Shown here one piece after another: positions 33,401 through 48,400 of a DNA stretch of 64,000 nt. Within the stretch, counting starts at the first letter, position 1; the number at the start of each line of letters is the position of its first letter. The notes below the pieces were generated by a model, which was not told where the DNA came from, did no database searches, and saw only the letters and a program-made list of their open reading frames with translations. The position numbers and the translations under genes were made by a program. Origin of the DNA: Cordylochernes scorpioides (taxonomy: Eukaryota > Arthropoda > Arachnida > Pseudoscorpiones > Chernetidae); NCBI GenBank assembly GCA_030710605.1, contig CP092874.1, positions 22,075,791-22,139,790 on the forward strand, given 5' to 3'.

Positions 33401-36400
33401 GTAGTGCACTTACACTAAAAGCAGTTGCCAACTTCTACCCACCATGATTATCATGGTCTGTACCACGTGTACTTGTGATAAGCAAAAAAAAAGCTCTTCT
33501 TACCGACTTGGGTTTCTTCTTCTATAATGTTGACTAAAGTTTCTCTAGAGAATGTGCGTGATTGTATATGTGAAACTGACACATGGATGTTGTATGATTG
33601 CAGGCCTTTCTTCCGTACTGAACAGGTCATCATGGTCCCATCTGATCCTGAAGCCTCCATCTTTGAATACAAATACTTAATGAAGGTGAGAAATCATATT
33701 TTAACACACAGGTATCCTAGTTGTGAAGAAGTCAAGAAGTATCCTGAACAATTACCCCTTCGTTACAATCCTAAAAAGATCTCAATTCGATAAATTAATC
33801 CCTCGTATTAATATCAAAGTGGAAATGTCAAGTCTCCTGGGATAGAGAGGTTTCTTTTTAAATTTTGTTATTTACAAATCTCTCTCTAGCTTTCATGTAG
33901 CCTTTCTACAGTAGAAAAACAGGATACATTAAATTACCAGAAAGATGAGTTTAAATATAATCAAATATTCTTTTACATAATTTCATAAAAACTACTGTAG
34001 ATATATAAAACATTTTCATATCTACAGCAATTTTATAAAATTATGTAAAATAGTAGAGTAGAACCTCCCTGTAAAGGACAACACCTAATTGCAGAGCTAA
34101 AGTGTCCTTTAGAGAGAGGTGTCTTCTTACCGGAGAGTTGCTAGATAGTAAAAATGGTAATTTTGCAAATGAAAACTGTCCTTTGTGGAGAGGTGTCCTC
34201 TAGTTTGGTGTCCGCTAAAGTGAGGTTGTTCTACTGTGATTATATTTAAACTCTTTCTGGTCTTCTTCTTTCTTATCTCCACTCAATCATATCAGGATAT
34301 CAAGTTGTGACCCTTGATGGTGTCTGTTTGACAACCATCATGACTGGGTGAAATAGAATGCCTTTGTCATTAAGACTGGGAGCACTACTAAGTGGCAGGC
34401 CGACTTAGCTTCATAAGAAATGGCCGCCTCTGACATGAGGAACAGACACCATGTGATGCTGCTCCTAACATGGAGTACAAATGCTGCTCTGGTTATTTAT
34501 TGTATCATTGTTTTTCTCCTGTAGAAGGGCTTCCATGCCTGAAAGCTGGAGAGATTAAAGAATAGGGGGTAATATCCCTGGATGCTTGGTGTATTTCCAC
34601 CTTAATACTTAAAAAGATCTATTTCAATGAAGTTTTGAACTATTTTTGACCCCTATGATTCTTTTTTAAAAATAATTTTCTAATGGCCTTACTGCAATGA
34701 TAAAAATAAATTATTTATATTTCTACTGTCCTCAAAGAGCTTATATCCATAGTTTATCTAAAATACCTTTTCAAAGAGTTGATCTTCTATATCAGTATAA
34801 AAGCAAATAACAGAAAAATACAATAATAGAGCAGTATGGTAGATTAAACTGGCGAAACTGCTGGGATGGTTCAAAACTGATGAGCCAGGCCTTCCCATTA
34901 TTTTTTTTTTCATTGCAGTAAAGGCAGTAGAAAATTAGTTTTATTTAAAAAGAATTATTAACAGAGTATCATTTTTGATGTTTATACTTTGCTACAAAAA
35001 ACGCATAAAAGTCGGTAGACAAGTAAGTAACACCCTCGATTCCCGACAGTCATGAACCGGGATTGAATCCCGCTTTAACATTTTGTTTAATATGTGAATA
35101 ACCTTCATATATTATTCATTTTTAATAATGATCCAATACAGTATTAGAGCTCTGAGAAGCGGTCTGGTGGATTAAATTGGCGAAACCGCTGGGAGGGTTC
35201 ACCACTGATGAGCCAAGCCCTCCCAATATATTTTTTCATTGCAGTAAGGACAGTAGAAGTTTGTATTATGTATAAAAGAAATATTCGTGCTTTTAAATCC
35301 TTTTATTTTATATGTATAGATGGCGCGTTATTGCTTTGTGTTGATATTATTCATTGTTTCAATTATCATGAACTAGGTTGCTCTTGTTGAACGGTACCTA
35401 TTAATGTAATTTTGAACCAGAATCATATGATCAAATATAGCTAAAATTTCTGATAGCAGATGGCATGTTAATGACGCTCTTCTATGGGTACAAAATCCCA
35501 TAGAAAAAAAATCATGTTGTACCCGTAGATAGGCTTCTTCTCTGAAAGCTTGTACNNNNNNNNNNNNNNNNNNNNNNNNNNNNNNNNNNNNNNNNNNNNN
35601 NNNNNNNNNNNNNNNNNNNNNNNNNNNNNNNNNNNNNNNNNNNNNNNNNNNNNNNGATCATCCTCATATAAAAAAAGCTCGTTCTTCCTGACTTGTGTTT
35701 CTCTTTCTAATACTGATATATTGGGGACCACGTTTTTTCCTTTCTTTTTTTTACATATTACATGTCACGATAATCATGCTGAGTAGTTAGCGACTGCTTT
35801 TACTCTAAGTGCAGCACATGTCTACACTTCCACTTTTACACTTATAAGTATGTCTAAAAAGCCCAGTTTGGTTACTTGTATTTACTGGTAAGGTTTGAGT
35901 TTTACAAGATTCTGGGAAACCATTAAAGCATCTTTATTTTCTTCAGTAAAAAAAGTGATAACTGCATGATTCAATCCTAGATTATGACTGCTGATAATTG
36001 ACAATTTATTCCATTCCTCCGTTGCAAGGGTTGGTGGAAAGCTGGTTAAACTGTTTAGTTTTTGACCACTACGACTCGAGTTCAATTCCCGCATTGGACG
36101 CTTTTTTCTGATAAAAAAAAATGCTCCAATGGCCCCCGATTCTTGCAAAAGTCCAACCCCACCAGCGAGTGCAAGTACCAAACGGGGCTCTGGCACATTT
36201 GTAAGTGCAAAGTTGAACTGCTTTTCACATGTTTAGACATGTGGTGCGCTTACAGTAAAAGCAGTCGCTAATTATCCACCATGATTATCATGGTTTGTAC
36301 CACGTGTACTCTGAGATAAGAAAGAAGAAGAAGTGTCAATTAATGAGATCCAACTCTGATAAGTTTAGAAGGTGCTGATGCTCTTGTAACTTATCCCCTT

Positions 36401-39400
36401 GTTATATTAAAGGACATACCTGGATATGTAAAAAAAAAAAAAAAAAAAAAAAAGATTTTTCTCAAAATATTTCGAGAGATTGCTCCTTCTTTATCAATGT
36501 GCAAAAAATTGATAAAGAGGGAGCAATCTCACGAAATATTTTGAGAATTTTTTTTTTCTTTACAGATCCAGGTACGCCCTTTAATATAATTTTAATTGAT
36601 GGATCGGCTTTTGACTCAAACCCTTGTACTAAGTTTACAAAAATTCCACTGAGCTGTTTGATGATGAGCAGCAGCCTCTCCCTGTATAGTGTATCTAATG
36701 ATGGTGGTGTGTGTGTTTCCAGCTGGTAGATCTCCAAGAGAAGATCATGGCAGTGGAGGCAGACAATGTGACAATCCAGGATATCTGTCTCACTCCGCTG
36801 GACAACAACATCTGCAGTGTCATGTCTGCCTACAACTGGTTCCAGAACAACCGTTCTCATATCAGCAAGGAAAACTTTACAGAACATCTCCTTTACTGTG
36901 CTAAGTGAGTATCCCTGCGTAGACATTGGTCACTGAACTGTTTTACCTCACTCTCTCTGCCATATTTAAAATAAAACTACTTTCTGAAAAAACACAAGGT
37001 AATAAGACCAAATCCAAATAAATAAATAGTGTGTGACGCTTCGGTAACAGCATTGTTACCATCTTCAGACAAAGGACTGAATGAGAAATTTATTCATTTA
37101 TTTATTTCGTCTCAATTTACAGGTGTTACATTCGAGCACAGCTTGTAAGTCACCTTGTCCTGGCTAATTTGAATGAGAAATTTTACCACAGCATGGTTTA
37201 AATAGTTACTGTTATCAAGTGTATAAACAAGATAGAAGATAAGAAAAAGATAGTTTTTCTTAGAATTAAAAATGGGAAAAATCTGTGTTTCTCAGAAAAC
37301 TATTTTCTTCTTATCTGCTATCTTGTTTACACACTTGATAATAGTAACTATTCAAAACATGCTGTGGTAAAATTTCTCATTCAGTACTTTTGTCTGAAGA
37401 TGGTAACAACGCTGTTACCAAAATATCACACACTAGTTATTTATTTGGATTTGGTCTTATTACCTTGTGTTTATAATCTATAATCCAAATTGTGCCTTAT
37501 CATTTCTCTAAAAAAAAAAAAGAACAGTAGTATTAATAGGAAATTAATCCTGGTATATACTTAGAATTCCAAACAAAGACTGACTTACTTCAGACATATA
37601 TAATGAAAGAAAATGGATTAGAAAAGATGTTGATGTTAGAAAAAATTGAAGGAAGACTTACAATGAACTGGCTAGAAGTGAGTCAAGAAAACACAAACTA
37701 CATTGGTTACTGAACAGCTTTAGTACACTCTCTCTTTCCCATATTTAAAATAAAACTACCCTCTGAAAAAAAAATAGTAGCATAATCAGAAAATTAATAT
37801 GTATAGATCCCTAGAATTCCAAACAAAGACTGAATTACTTCAGACATAATGAGAATGAATGGTTTAGAAAAGATGTTGATGTTATGAAAAATTAAAGGAA
37901 GAGTGAAAGACCTGTAATGAGCTAGCTAGAAGGGAGTCAAGAAAGCTATCGTAAGGTCACTAGATGAGCTATATGAGGGATGATCACTAACAAGAATTAA
38001 TTGGAGAATAGTTTTCTATATAGTCAACAAAAGTTAATTTAATGGAAACTAGCAACAACAAACACAAGGTAATAAGACCAAATCCAAATAAATAAATAGT
38101 GTGTGATGTTTCGGTAACAGCGTTGTTACCATGATACTGTTACTGAAACGTCACACACTATTTATTTGGATTTGGTCTTATTACCTTGTGTTTATAATCT
38201 ATAATCCAAATTGTGCCTTATCTAGCAACAACAAACTAGGCATAACAGTTAAAGATTCATTGAAAGATTGCAGTTGTAATATAAACATCTCTAATAGGCT
38301 GTGTTGTTAAAATTACTACCTTCACTCTGTTGTCAAACATCCAATGGAAAACTTTCTCGGAGCTCAACTTCAATCTACTTAGAACTCTAATTAAGTGCAG
38401 CCATTCTATGATCCATTTTATAGGCAGGAAATTATATAGCACAGCTCATTGAAAGGCGAGAGTTCAAAAGCTTGCTCTACTTTTTAAAGAGATTTATCTC
38501 ATATTTTGTAAACACACTGCATTTTGAAATAGCCCTGACATGATTTTTCTATGGATTCTCTCTCGTATCTTGTTATACACATATATTAATTTATTATATT
38601 GGGACTAGGCATAAAAATGCTTAATTTCACCCAAGAATGTCGTACGAACAATATGCAACTCAGCATCTATCAGTTTAATTTGCATATCCTAAGCTGGAAC
38701 CTATGACAGTTACTTTGGAGATGACACACATACACTATATTGTATTAAAGTTTCATCCAGGTATGTCAAATGTTTCGGAAAATGAAGGGAGAATAAGAGA
38801 AATATGTTAATTAGTTTATTACAGTAGAGCCTTCCTGTTAAGGACACCTAAATGCAGAGCTAAAGTTTCCTTTAAGGAGAGGTATCCTTTTTCTGGAGAG
38901 TTTCTAAATAGTAAAAATGGTAATTTTAAAATGAAAACTTTCCTTTATAGAGAGGTGTCCTATCATGGAGGTTCTACTCTATTAACATTATTAATATTAT
39001 TTTCTATTTCCCATGAGACTTCAATAGATTGGAACACAAACTTTAGATTGCAAGGCAATTTTATATTCTTTTATGATGAAAAAGCCTTACCACTTTGAAG
39101 GGTATTCAAGTTAGCTACACACTGTCTACTAATATAAGCATCAACTATACATGCATAGAGTTTTGGCTTTTTTTTGTAGAATCAAGAAGGTATTGTCTAA
39201 CAGCCAGAATAAAATAAATCAATGTTGAATTTAGATAGATAGAAGGCAATTTTCAATGCCTGTTTGAAAGGAGGTAAGGGTATGTCCTTTTCATAATTTT
39301 AATAACCTGAATTATTTTTCTATTTTTCACCTCTTCCACCTTATTCTTTCATTAAGGAGGCATTTTTATTCATATTTGAGACTCTTCCATCATGTTTATA

Positions 39401-42400
39401 GATAACATGGTTGTGTATAGGAACTACTTCAACCAGCAACCTCCCAGCTGTGCCGGAGACTTTGGCGGTCCTGTGTTCCCCTACTTGGCATTCGGAGGTT
39501 TCAAGGCAGACAACTACTCCACGTCCCGAGCCTACATCATTACCATCCCCGTCCACAACCACAACGTCTCCTCACAGAACAAGAAAGCCATGAAGTGGGA
39601 GGCTGAGTGAGTAACCCCCTCTTTAATACATCTCTTCTACACTCACAGTTTTTGCTACCGAATAATTAACTTATTTCTTTAAAAGTAAGTTAATTATTCT
39701 TCAATGGCTTGAGATGGCCAATTCTAAATCATGTAGCTACCGAATAATTAACTTATTTCTTTAAAAGTAAGTTAATTATTCTTCAATGGCTTGAGATGGC
39801 CAATTCTAAATCATGTAGCTACCGAATAATTAACTTATTTCTTTAAAAGTAAGTTAATTATTCTTCAATGGCTTGAGATGGCCAATTTTAAATCATGTTG
39901 TTGCTACTGAATAATTAACTTATTTCTTTTTAAAAGTTAATTATTCTTCAATGGCTTGAGATGGCCAATTCTAAATCATGTTGTAGCTACCGAATAATTA
40001 ACTTATTTCTTTTTAAAAGTAAGTTAATTATTCTTCAATGGCTTGAAATGGCCAATTCTAAATCATGTTGTTGCTACCGAATAATTAACCTTTTTCTTTA
40101 AAAGTAAGTTAATTATTCTTCAATGGCTTGAAATGGCCAATTCTAAATCGTGTTGTTGCTACCGAATAATTAACTTATTTCTTCAAAAGTAAGTTAATTA
40201 TTCTTCAATGGCTTGAGATGGCCAATTCTAAATCATGTTGTTGCTACTGAATAATTAACTTATTTCTTTTTAAAAGTAAGTTAATTATTCTTCAATGGCT
40301 TGAGATGGCCAATTCTAAATCATGTTGTTGCTACTGAATAATTAACTTATTTCTTTTTAAAAGTAAGTTAATTATTCTTCAATGGCTTGAGATGGCCAAT
40401 TCTAAATCATGTTGTTGCTACTGAATAATTAACTTATTTCTTTTTAAAAGTAAGTTAATTATTCTTCAATGGCTTGAGATGGCCAATTCTAAATCATGTT
40501 GTTGCTACTGAATAATTAACTTATTTCTTTAAAAGTAAGTTAATTATTCTTCAATGGCTTGAAATGGCCAATTCTAAATCATGTTGTTGCTACCGAATAA
40601 TTAACTTATTTCTTTAAAAGTAAGTTAATTATTCTTCAATGGCTTGAAATGGCCAATCTAAATCATGTTGTTGCTACCGAATAATTAACTTATTTCTTTT
40701 TAAAAGTAAGTTAATTATTCTTCAATGGCTTGAGATGGCCAATTCTAAATCATGTTGTTGCTACTGAATAATTAACTTATTTCTTTTTAAAAGTAAGTTA
40801 ATTTTTCTTCAATGGCTTGAGATGGCCAATTCTAAATCATGTTGTTGTTATTTCTTGTCCCCTTGTATAAAAGATTACCCAAATTCCATGAGTTCATGCT
40901 ACTTGAGCTGATCTCATGGAATGGGGTATAGGGGTGCAGCTTTCGTTGATTGTGATCTAAATCCTGTTAGTATTGTATGATGCTGTCTGAGGTTCAGAGC
41001 TTCTCCTAGGTCTACTACACAGAAACAGCTGTGTTTAGGTCGGATCCTCCAGTTCTGTTTACCTTTGCTACCGTCTCTTATTTCTTTAAAAAGAGAAGGT
41101 AGCAAAAATAACAAGAATTTGAGGATCCCACCTAAGGACAGCTGTTACTGTATAGTAGACCTAGGAGGAGCTCTGAATCTCAGACAGCACCAAACAACAC
41201 TAACATGATTTAGAACAGGCCATCTCAAGCCATTGAAGATAGAAAATACAACAAAATCTACCCCACTTGCCCAAAATGTAGTTTGGCACCTGCAGCTCCA
41301 GAACACATTTTTTGCTTGCATTAGATGTACTAAACAGGACCTTAGGGAGAGGCTGCTGCTTATCATCAAACAGCTCGAGGAGCATGCACTCATGGAATTT
41401 GTGTAATCTTTACACAAGGGGATAAGAAACAACAACAACATATCCACATTTTAAAAAAGTTATTTTTAGGACTATAGCTATACTCTCATATAATAGAACG
41501 AAATTTGACAATTATACCACAAATGTTTCTTTTGAACGAAAAATAGAAATTTATTTTAAGGAGAAATAACAATTATTTCTAACCTTAAGAATGAAGTATG
41601 ATAGGATGAATTGTGAAGAGTAATGATAAACAGAAAAATAAAGTGTCCAGGGATGGGAAATGAACCCACAGTGTTCCGCTTACCGGGCAGATGCCATGTC
41701 CACTAGGCTACCCTGGACATATTTTTCCGTTCGTAAATATTATATAAAGTAATTTATAATACAATATAATATGGCTTATGGTTGTAGAACAAAATTTGAC
41801 AATTATACCGCAAATGTTTCTTTTGAACGAAAAATAGAAATTAATTATAAGGAGAAATAATGATTATTTCTAACCTTAGGGATGAAGTATGATAGGATGA
41901 ATTGTGAAGAGTAATGATAAACGGAAAAATTGATGAATAATTGTCAAATTTCTTTCTACAATCATAAGCCACATTATATTGTATTATAAAATACTCGCAT
42001 ATGTTGCACATATTTCTAGTTTTCCTTACTATTCCATATACAATAGAACTTCCATATGAGGACATTCTTGCTAGAGGATGCCTCCCTCTACTATTATAAA
42101 CTACAAAGGGAAGTACTGGATACACTATGCAAATTAGGATTGAGAGCGGATTGAAGATCATCCCAACCTCTACCACCTGGGAGAGAGCAGTCCCAGTACA
42201 TCTTCTCTTATACATGGAGACCACTAGAGAAGTCTTGTATCATAGTCTTACACTTAATCCATGTATATAGTCTTCCTTGACCTTGTATAATGAATGATAC
42301 ATTGGATAATGATAAGGCACAATTTGGATTATAGATTATAAACACAAGGTAATAAGACCAAATCTAAATAAATAAATAGTGTGTGATGCTTCGGTAACAG

Positions 42401-45400
42401 AGTTGTTATGTACATTCAGTACTTTTGTCTGAAGATGGTAACAACGCTGTTACGGGAACATCATACACTATTTATTTATTTGGATTTGGTCTTATTACCT
42501 TGTGTTGATACATTGTATAATAATTTAAAAACTACAAAGTAATAAGACCAAATCTAAATAAATGAATAGTGTGTGAGGTTTAACCAACAGTGTTGTTATC
42601 ATCATCAGACAAAAGTACTGAATGAGAAAATAATTTATTTCTTTCGCCTGCACCTTTTCACTTTATGCATATTCTATAAGCCAAAAACTGAATGAGAATA
42701 AATAACAAAGAATGCTTTTAAATAGTTACTGTTATCAATTGTGTAAACAAGATAGCAGATAAACACAAGGTAATAAGACCAAATCCAAATAAATAAATAG
42801 TGTGGCAAAAGAAAATAAGCCTAATCCAAATAATTTATTATTTGGATTAGGTCTTATTTTCTTTTATTATAATCTATAATCCAAATTGTGCTTTATCAAA
42901 TAGTGTGACCTTTTGGGTAACAGCGTTGTTACTATCTTCAGACAAAAAAGTACTGAATGTTTTTTTTTTTTACTCTTTTTACTTTCATTACTTTTGTCTG
43001 AAGATGGTAACAACTCTGTAACCGAAACATCACACACTATTTATTTATTTGGATTTGGTCTTATTACCTTGAAACGCCCTCTATTTCACTACTACCAAAA
43101 ACAGCCCTAAAATCCTCGATTCCCGACAGTCATGAACCGGGATTAAATCCTACATTAACATTTTGTTTAATATGTGAATAATAACCTTCATATATTATTC
43201 ATTATTGCAATTATCATAAACTAGGTTGCTCTTTTTTAAGCCGTACTTAATAAAGTGATTTTGGATTGGGAAACAAAATCTGTTGAGAAACTCCCCAGTG
43301 ATGACCCCTCATTATGTCCAGGTACATCAAGCTGTTAAAGAATCACTCAGATCCTGAAGTCACCCTCTACTTCACCTCCGAGGTAAGTGCTTGCTTCACT
43401 ATAGCGGAAAAACCAAGAAATTTTTTTTATAGAGCTTTCTCACTTCAACCCATAGTTGGGTTAGACTTGCCAACACTGTATCAGTGTGTTGTAAATAGCT
43501 TTTTCTCAAGTGTTGGGTTTCATCAACATTTTCCAGAGTCATTAAAATCTTTCTTGAAGATACCCATCTTGTGAGAGACAATCTTTGTGAAGTTAAAAAT
43601 GTTTTGATTAAACCTGTATCTCAACTTTAATTATAACTGTGTTATATTTTAAAATTTTTATACACAGTAGAATCTCTCTGTGAAGAATAACACCTAGTTG
43701 CAGAACCAAAAATGTTATTTAGAGAGTCGTGTCCTTTTACTGGAGAGTTTATAAATAGTAAAAAAAAATGGTATTTTTATCAATGCAAACTGTCCTTTGT
43801 AGAGAGATGAAAGGGGTAAAGCCTCTTCTCTTCTTCTTCTTTCTTATCGCCACTCAATCATATTAGGGTATCAAACTTTTAGAGCTTGAGACATGACAAC
43901 CATCATGACTGGGTGAAGTAGAATGTGTCTGCCTTTGTCATTAAGACTGGGAGCACTACTCAGTGGCAGGCCGACTTAGTTCCAGAAGAAATGGCCGCCT
44001 CTGACATGAGGAACAGACACCATGTGCAGCCGCTCCTAACATGGAGTACAAATGCTGCTCATCCTGTATCCCAGGATCAGGAGCCCTTACAGGGTACTAT
44101 CAGCCAGGCCAGCTGAGTCCAGGTTTTTTAGTGAGCTTGTTACTGCTCCCCCTCCTCCTTTTTTATCCGGGCTTGGGACCAGCAAAGGCAGAGTTTAGTG
44201 AAGCCTCTTTAAGAGTGTAATTATGGTTTTTTTTTTTAATAAAGCTGTTTTTCATAAGTCTAAGTGCTAAAGTCTTTGTGCCTCTTAAACCCTTCAAATG
44301 GGGTCATTCTTTGAGTTTTTCACATCTTTGCTGAACATTTTTTTCACTTATTTTTTTTTTTTTACAACTTGGTGCTGTCTCTTTACAGAGAAGTTCTATT
44401 GACAAGGTAATAAGACCAAATAAATAAATTGTGTGTGACGTTTCGGTAACAGCACTGTTACACACAATTTATTTATTTGGATTTGGTCTTATTACAGTTA
44501 AACCTGTCTATAGCGCCCCATTTTGGTGAGTCCCAAGAGGGGGCGCTATAGACAGGTTTAACTGTATATATATATACACTAATGGACAAAATATATATTT
44601 AAGAAGACTGAGACAATTTTGTTCACGGGTATCTTCAAATAAAGGTCACTGGAATATTTTTCTGAGTTTTTTCTGAAACCCAATATACATGATAAAAGGT
44701 ACAACTTCCTTAAGTTTTGTCCATGAATGTATTTTTAAAATGTTCAGCTATAGAGGACGCTTAGTTGTTGTTGATAATGATACACAATGATGTACCTTGT
44801 GCTTATATAATCCAAATTGTTACTTATCAAAGAGGTTCTACTGCAAGCATGTCAAACTCAAATCCTAACACGGGCCAAATAAAAAAGTAATAAGATTATG
44901 TGGGCCGCAAAAAAAGAAAACAAGTAATTAAATTTTTATAGTAACATTTATGTAGGTTTATTTTAAAAAATACTAATAAGAAAAAAGAAAGTAAAGTTAA
45001 TATTTTCTCCCTGACATTTGGCATCTCTTTTCTGCTACCATCTTTCCTTTTCCCATTTTTTCCTTTTTTTTAATTTATAAAAAAAATTTTATTAAAATAT
45101 ATTGTCTGGTGGGCTGCAAATTTATTCGTTGTGGGCCGCATGAGGCCCGCAGGCCGCGAGTTTGACATGCTTGTTCTACTGTATTGGTAGGAAGAGTGCT
45201 TCAGTAAGAAAACCATTGGTTGGTGTTACAGCGATCTATCGAAGATGAACTGACCAGAGAGAGCGAGTCAGATATCTACACTGTGTTACTGAGCTACATC
45301 GTGATGTTTGTCTACGTCTTCATCGCCCTGGGAAACTACCGCTCCTGTAAAACCTGGCTGATATACAGCAAGCTGACGGTGGCCATGTGCGGAGTGTTGT

Positions 45401-48400
45401 TGGTACTCCTCTCCGTAGCTGTGTCCATAGGATTCTACTCCTACATCGGAGTACCGGCTACCCTCATCATCATTGAGGTGATCCCCTTCCTGGTGTTGGC
45501 AGTGGGGGTGGACAACATCTTCATCCTGGTGCAAGCTCTGGATGTAAGTCCGCGCTTTGTTGGTCAATTTTATAACAATATTATAGAACAACATTTGAAG
45601 ATTATCATGCTTATCATGTTTCTTTTGAATCGCTGGAGTAAACCTCCTTTTTGTGTCTGGATGCTATATTTATGGCGAACTAAATAACTTGGTCCCTATT
45701 TCTGCTCCGCGCTTATGGAATTGAAGACTTGAGGCGATGGCGTCGACCTTTCATATTAAATCTTACTTTTCCATATTACTAATAATTGTATATAGTTGCG
45801 GAACTACTGGTTTCCTGTGCTGCTCTTTTCCTGTTATTGCACCTTGTACAGAGAATCTGTATAAGACTAACGTCTTAATAAAGGCTTTGTGTGTGTGTGT
45901 GTGTTTCTTTTGAATCGTTATTTCTCCTTTAAATAAATTTTGATTTTTCGTTCAAAAGAAACACATGCGTGATAATTTTCAAATGTTGTTCTACAATCAT
46001 AAGCCGCATTATATTGTATTATAAATATTATATATTATTAATACAGTTTAACCTGTCTATAGCACCCTCTCTATAGCACCCTATTTTGGTGAGTCCTAAG
46101 AGGGGGTGCTATAGACAGGTTTAACTGTATATATTTTTTATTAATATTCTTTGTACACGTGGTACAGGCCATGATAATCATTATAGGTAGCTAGCGAATG
46201 CTTTTTACTGTAAGTGCACCTCATTGTCTACACATGTGAAAAGCAGTTCGAATTTTGCATTCACAAATGTGCCAGAACCCGGTTTGCACTTACTGGTGGA
46301 GTTGGACTTTTTCAAGAATCAGGGGCCAATGAACTTTTTTTTTTTTAATTAGAAAAAAGTACCCAATGAGGGAATTGATCTCAGGTCATAGCGGTCAAAA
46401 ACAATTGGTTTAGATTACCTTTCCACTGACCCCTTATTATTATTCCTAGTACACTTGTTACAGGCCATGATAATCATGGTGGGTTACTAGTTCTAGTACT
46501 AGTACTAGTTGAGCTTCAATCCAAGATGGTGGACCACAGTGGTTGTGTGGTTTCAGAGAGATGAGCGTAAAGAAGGAGAACATATGGAGCAGCAGCTGGC
46601 TCGGGTATACGGCTCCGTGGCTCCCTCCATCTTGTTGGCTAGTTTAACAGAGACTGTCTGTTTCCTACTGGGTAAGTTACACATCTCTACCTCGCAATAT
46701 ACACCCTTCTTCTTCTTTCTTATCTCAACCATCATGACTGGGTGCAGTAGAATGCCTTTGTCATTAAGACTGGGAGCACTACTCAGTGGCCTGAAAGTGC
46801 CTGTGCAAGTGTGGCCTAAATATGTATATGTTATATCTCTAAAAATTGATGAGATACATAAAAACTAACATTATATTCATTATCAGCACCTCAAATTAAG
46901 TCAGAAACTGATGCATTATCAAAAAAATCTTTTTCAGTGTAGACCAGTGTAATCCAAATTGTACCTTATCAAACTAATGTTTTAAAATTATTGAAATTAT
47001 TGAAAGCTTTCTCTGGTAGCTACGTGACAATGAAAGATTAAAGACATTGTGGGAGTTTCTTCTTTCTCATCTCCACTCAATCATATTAGGGTATTAAGCC
47101 TGTAGAGCTTGAGATCTGGTTGAAGTAGAATGCGTATGCCTTTGTCATTAAGACTGGGAGCACTACTCAGTGGCAGGCTGACTTATCTCCAAAAGAAATG
47201 GCCGCCTCTGACATGAGGAACAGATGCCATGTGTAGCAGCTCCTAACATGGAGTACATACGCTGCTCATCCTGTTTCCCTGGATCAGGAGCCCTTACAGG
47301 GTACTATTAGCCAGGCCAGCTGAACCCAGGTTTTTTTAGTGAGCTTGTTACTGCTCCCCCTCCTCCTTTTTCATCCGGGTTTGGGACTGGCAAAGACGGA
47401 GTTAATAAAAATATTCACCCTTCGTATCAATATTGATTTAAATCTCCTGGACATATAATTAAACAATTATAAAGGTTTCCGGTTTCTTTTTATTTTATCA
47501 ATACAGTCTCAAGCTCATCTCTGCCTTTCTACAGGAGAACATTAATCAAACACTGCCTGTTTAAAATAATAGTTTGGCATCAGACAGCATTTTATTCATT
47601 ACTAGGCAAATGACCCGGCTTCGCCCGAGAAATCCCTTGGGTGCAATTTCCTTCATACTAAAAGTATATCAATAATAAATATTAGAAGTGCCATAGAATA
47701 GCAATACAGAAGTAACACATAAACTACAGGAAAAAAGTGTGTGTGTGATGGCAAAAATTGTATTATATTAGTGTTTAGGTATTTGATTTAATTAATATAG
47801 TTGATATAATAGTATATATTTATATTATATTTTTTATAAATGAGTTTTAAAAATTGTAAAAAAAAAATGCATCGGCCGGGAATCGAACCCGGGCCGCCCG
47901 CGTGGCAGGCGAGCATTCTACCACTGAACCACCGATGCTTTAAAAAAATGGCCATATTTAGGTATTCATTCCATTCTGGATTAGTCCGCGTAAAAAAAAG
48001 TTCTTCAAATTAAAAAAAGAAATAGCCAAAATGTAAGAATAAAACAGAGGTTGGATCTCAGAAAGTATGTTTAATTATCAAATAGATTATATTTAGATGA
48101 CAAACAATAGAGAGTTAAGAGAAGAAGGTAAGCCGAGCATGAGTCAACAAGCAAAACTGAAACCTATATACAGTTACGTAATGTCTGGGGGAAGTGGCCG
48201 TTGCTAAGCGACAGCCGAGGTGCGAGTCACTTTTCAACACTCCCACCTGACGAGCACTCCGTTGTTTCAAACAGTCCAAGTTGGCTCCTTAGTCTTTTAT
48301 ACCTTTCTGGAGGTAGAGCTTTCGTAAATATGTCTGCAGCTTGATCATTGGAGCAGACATAAAGAAGGTCAATTGCATGTTTTTGACTGCACCAAGAAAT

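Larger units (their letters stand above)
32592..33492 (+). repeat. SINE-A in plus orientation, split by a hAT element
   Basis: The head 'gggtcggtggaagggtggtc' starts at 32597. The body runs to 32816 and resumes at 33407 ('cacttacactaaaagc'), ending 'ggtctgtaccacgtgtactt' then 'gtgataagc' and poly-A. The tRNA-like head starts the element, which fixes its strand. Confidence 0.65.

Noticed and set aside
35155..35240. Order 'ggcgaaaccgc...accactgatgagcc' resembling a hammerhead with open stem II
   Set aside because: GAAAC precedes CTGATGA and GGC/GCC could pair, but no closed stem I can be formed between cleavage site and CTGATGA. Kept only as a dispersed repeat (also at 12355, 29335 and 34840).
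36462..36926. Minus-strand open frame of about 154 codons
   Set aside because: It overlaps a hairpin element and the antisense of an NPC1 exon. The plus strand has the conserved protein with proper splice sites.
39402..39420. NPC1 exon start at the acceptor ttatag (39401)
   Set aside because: That start would put a stop codon right after the junction in the phase needed. The acceptor at 39420 keeps phase and matches the family.
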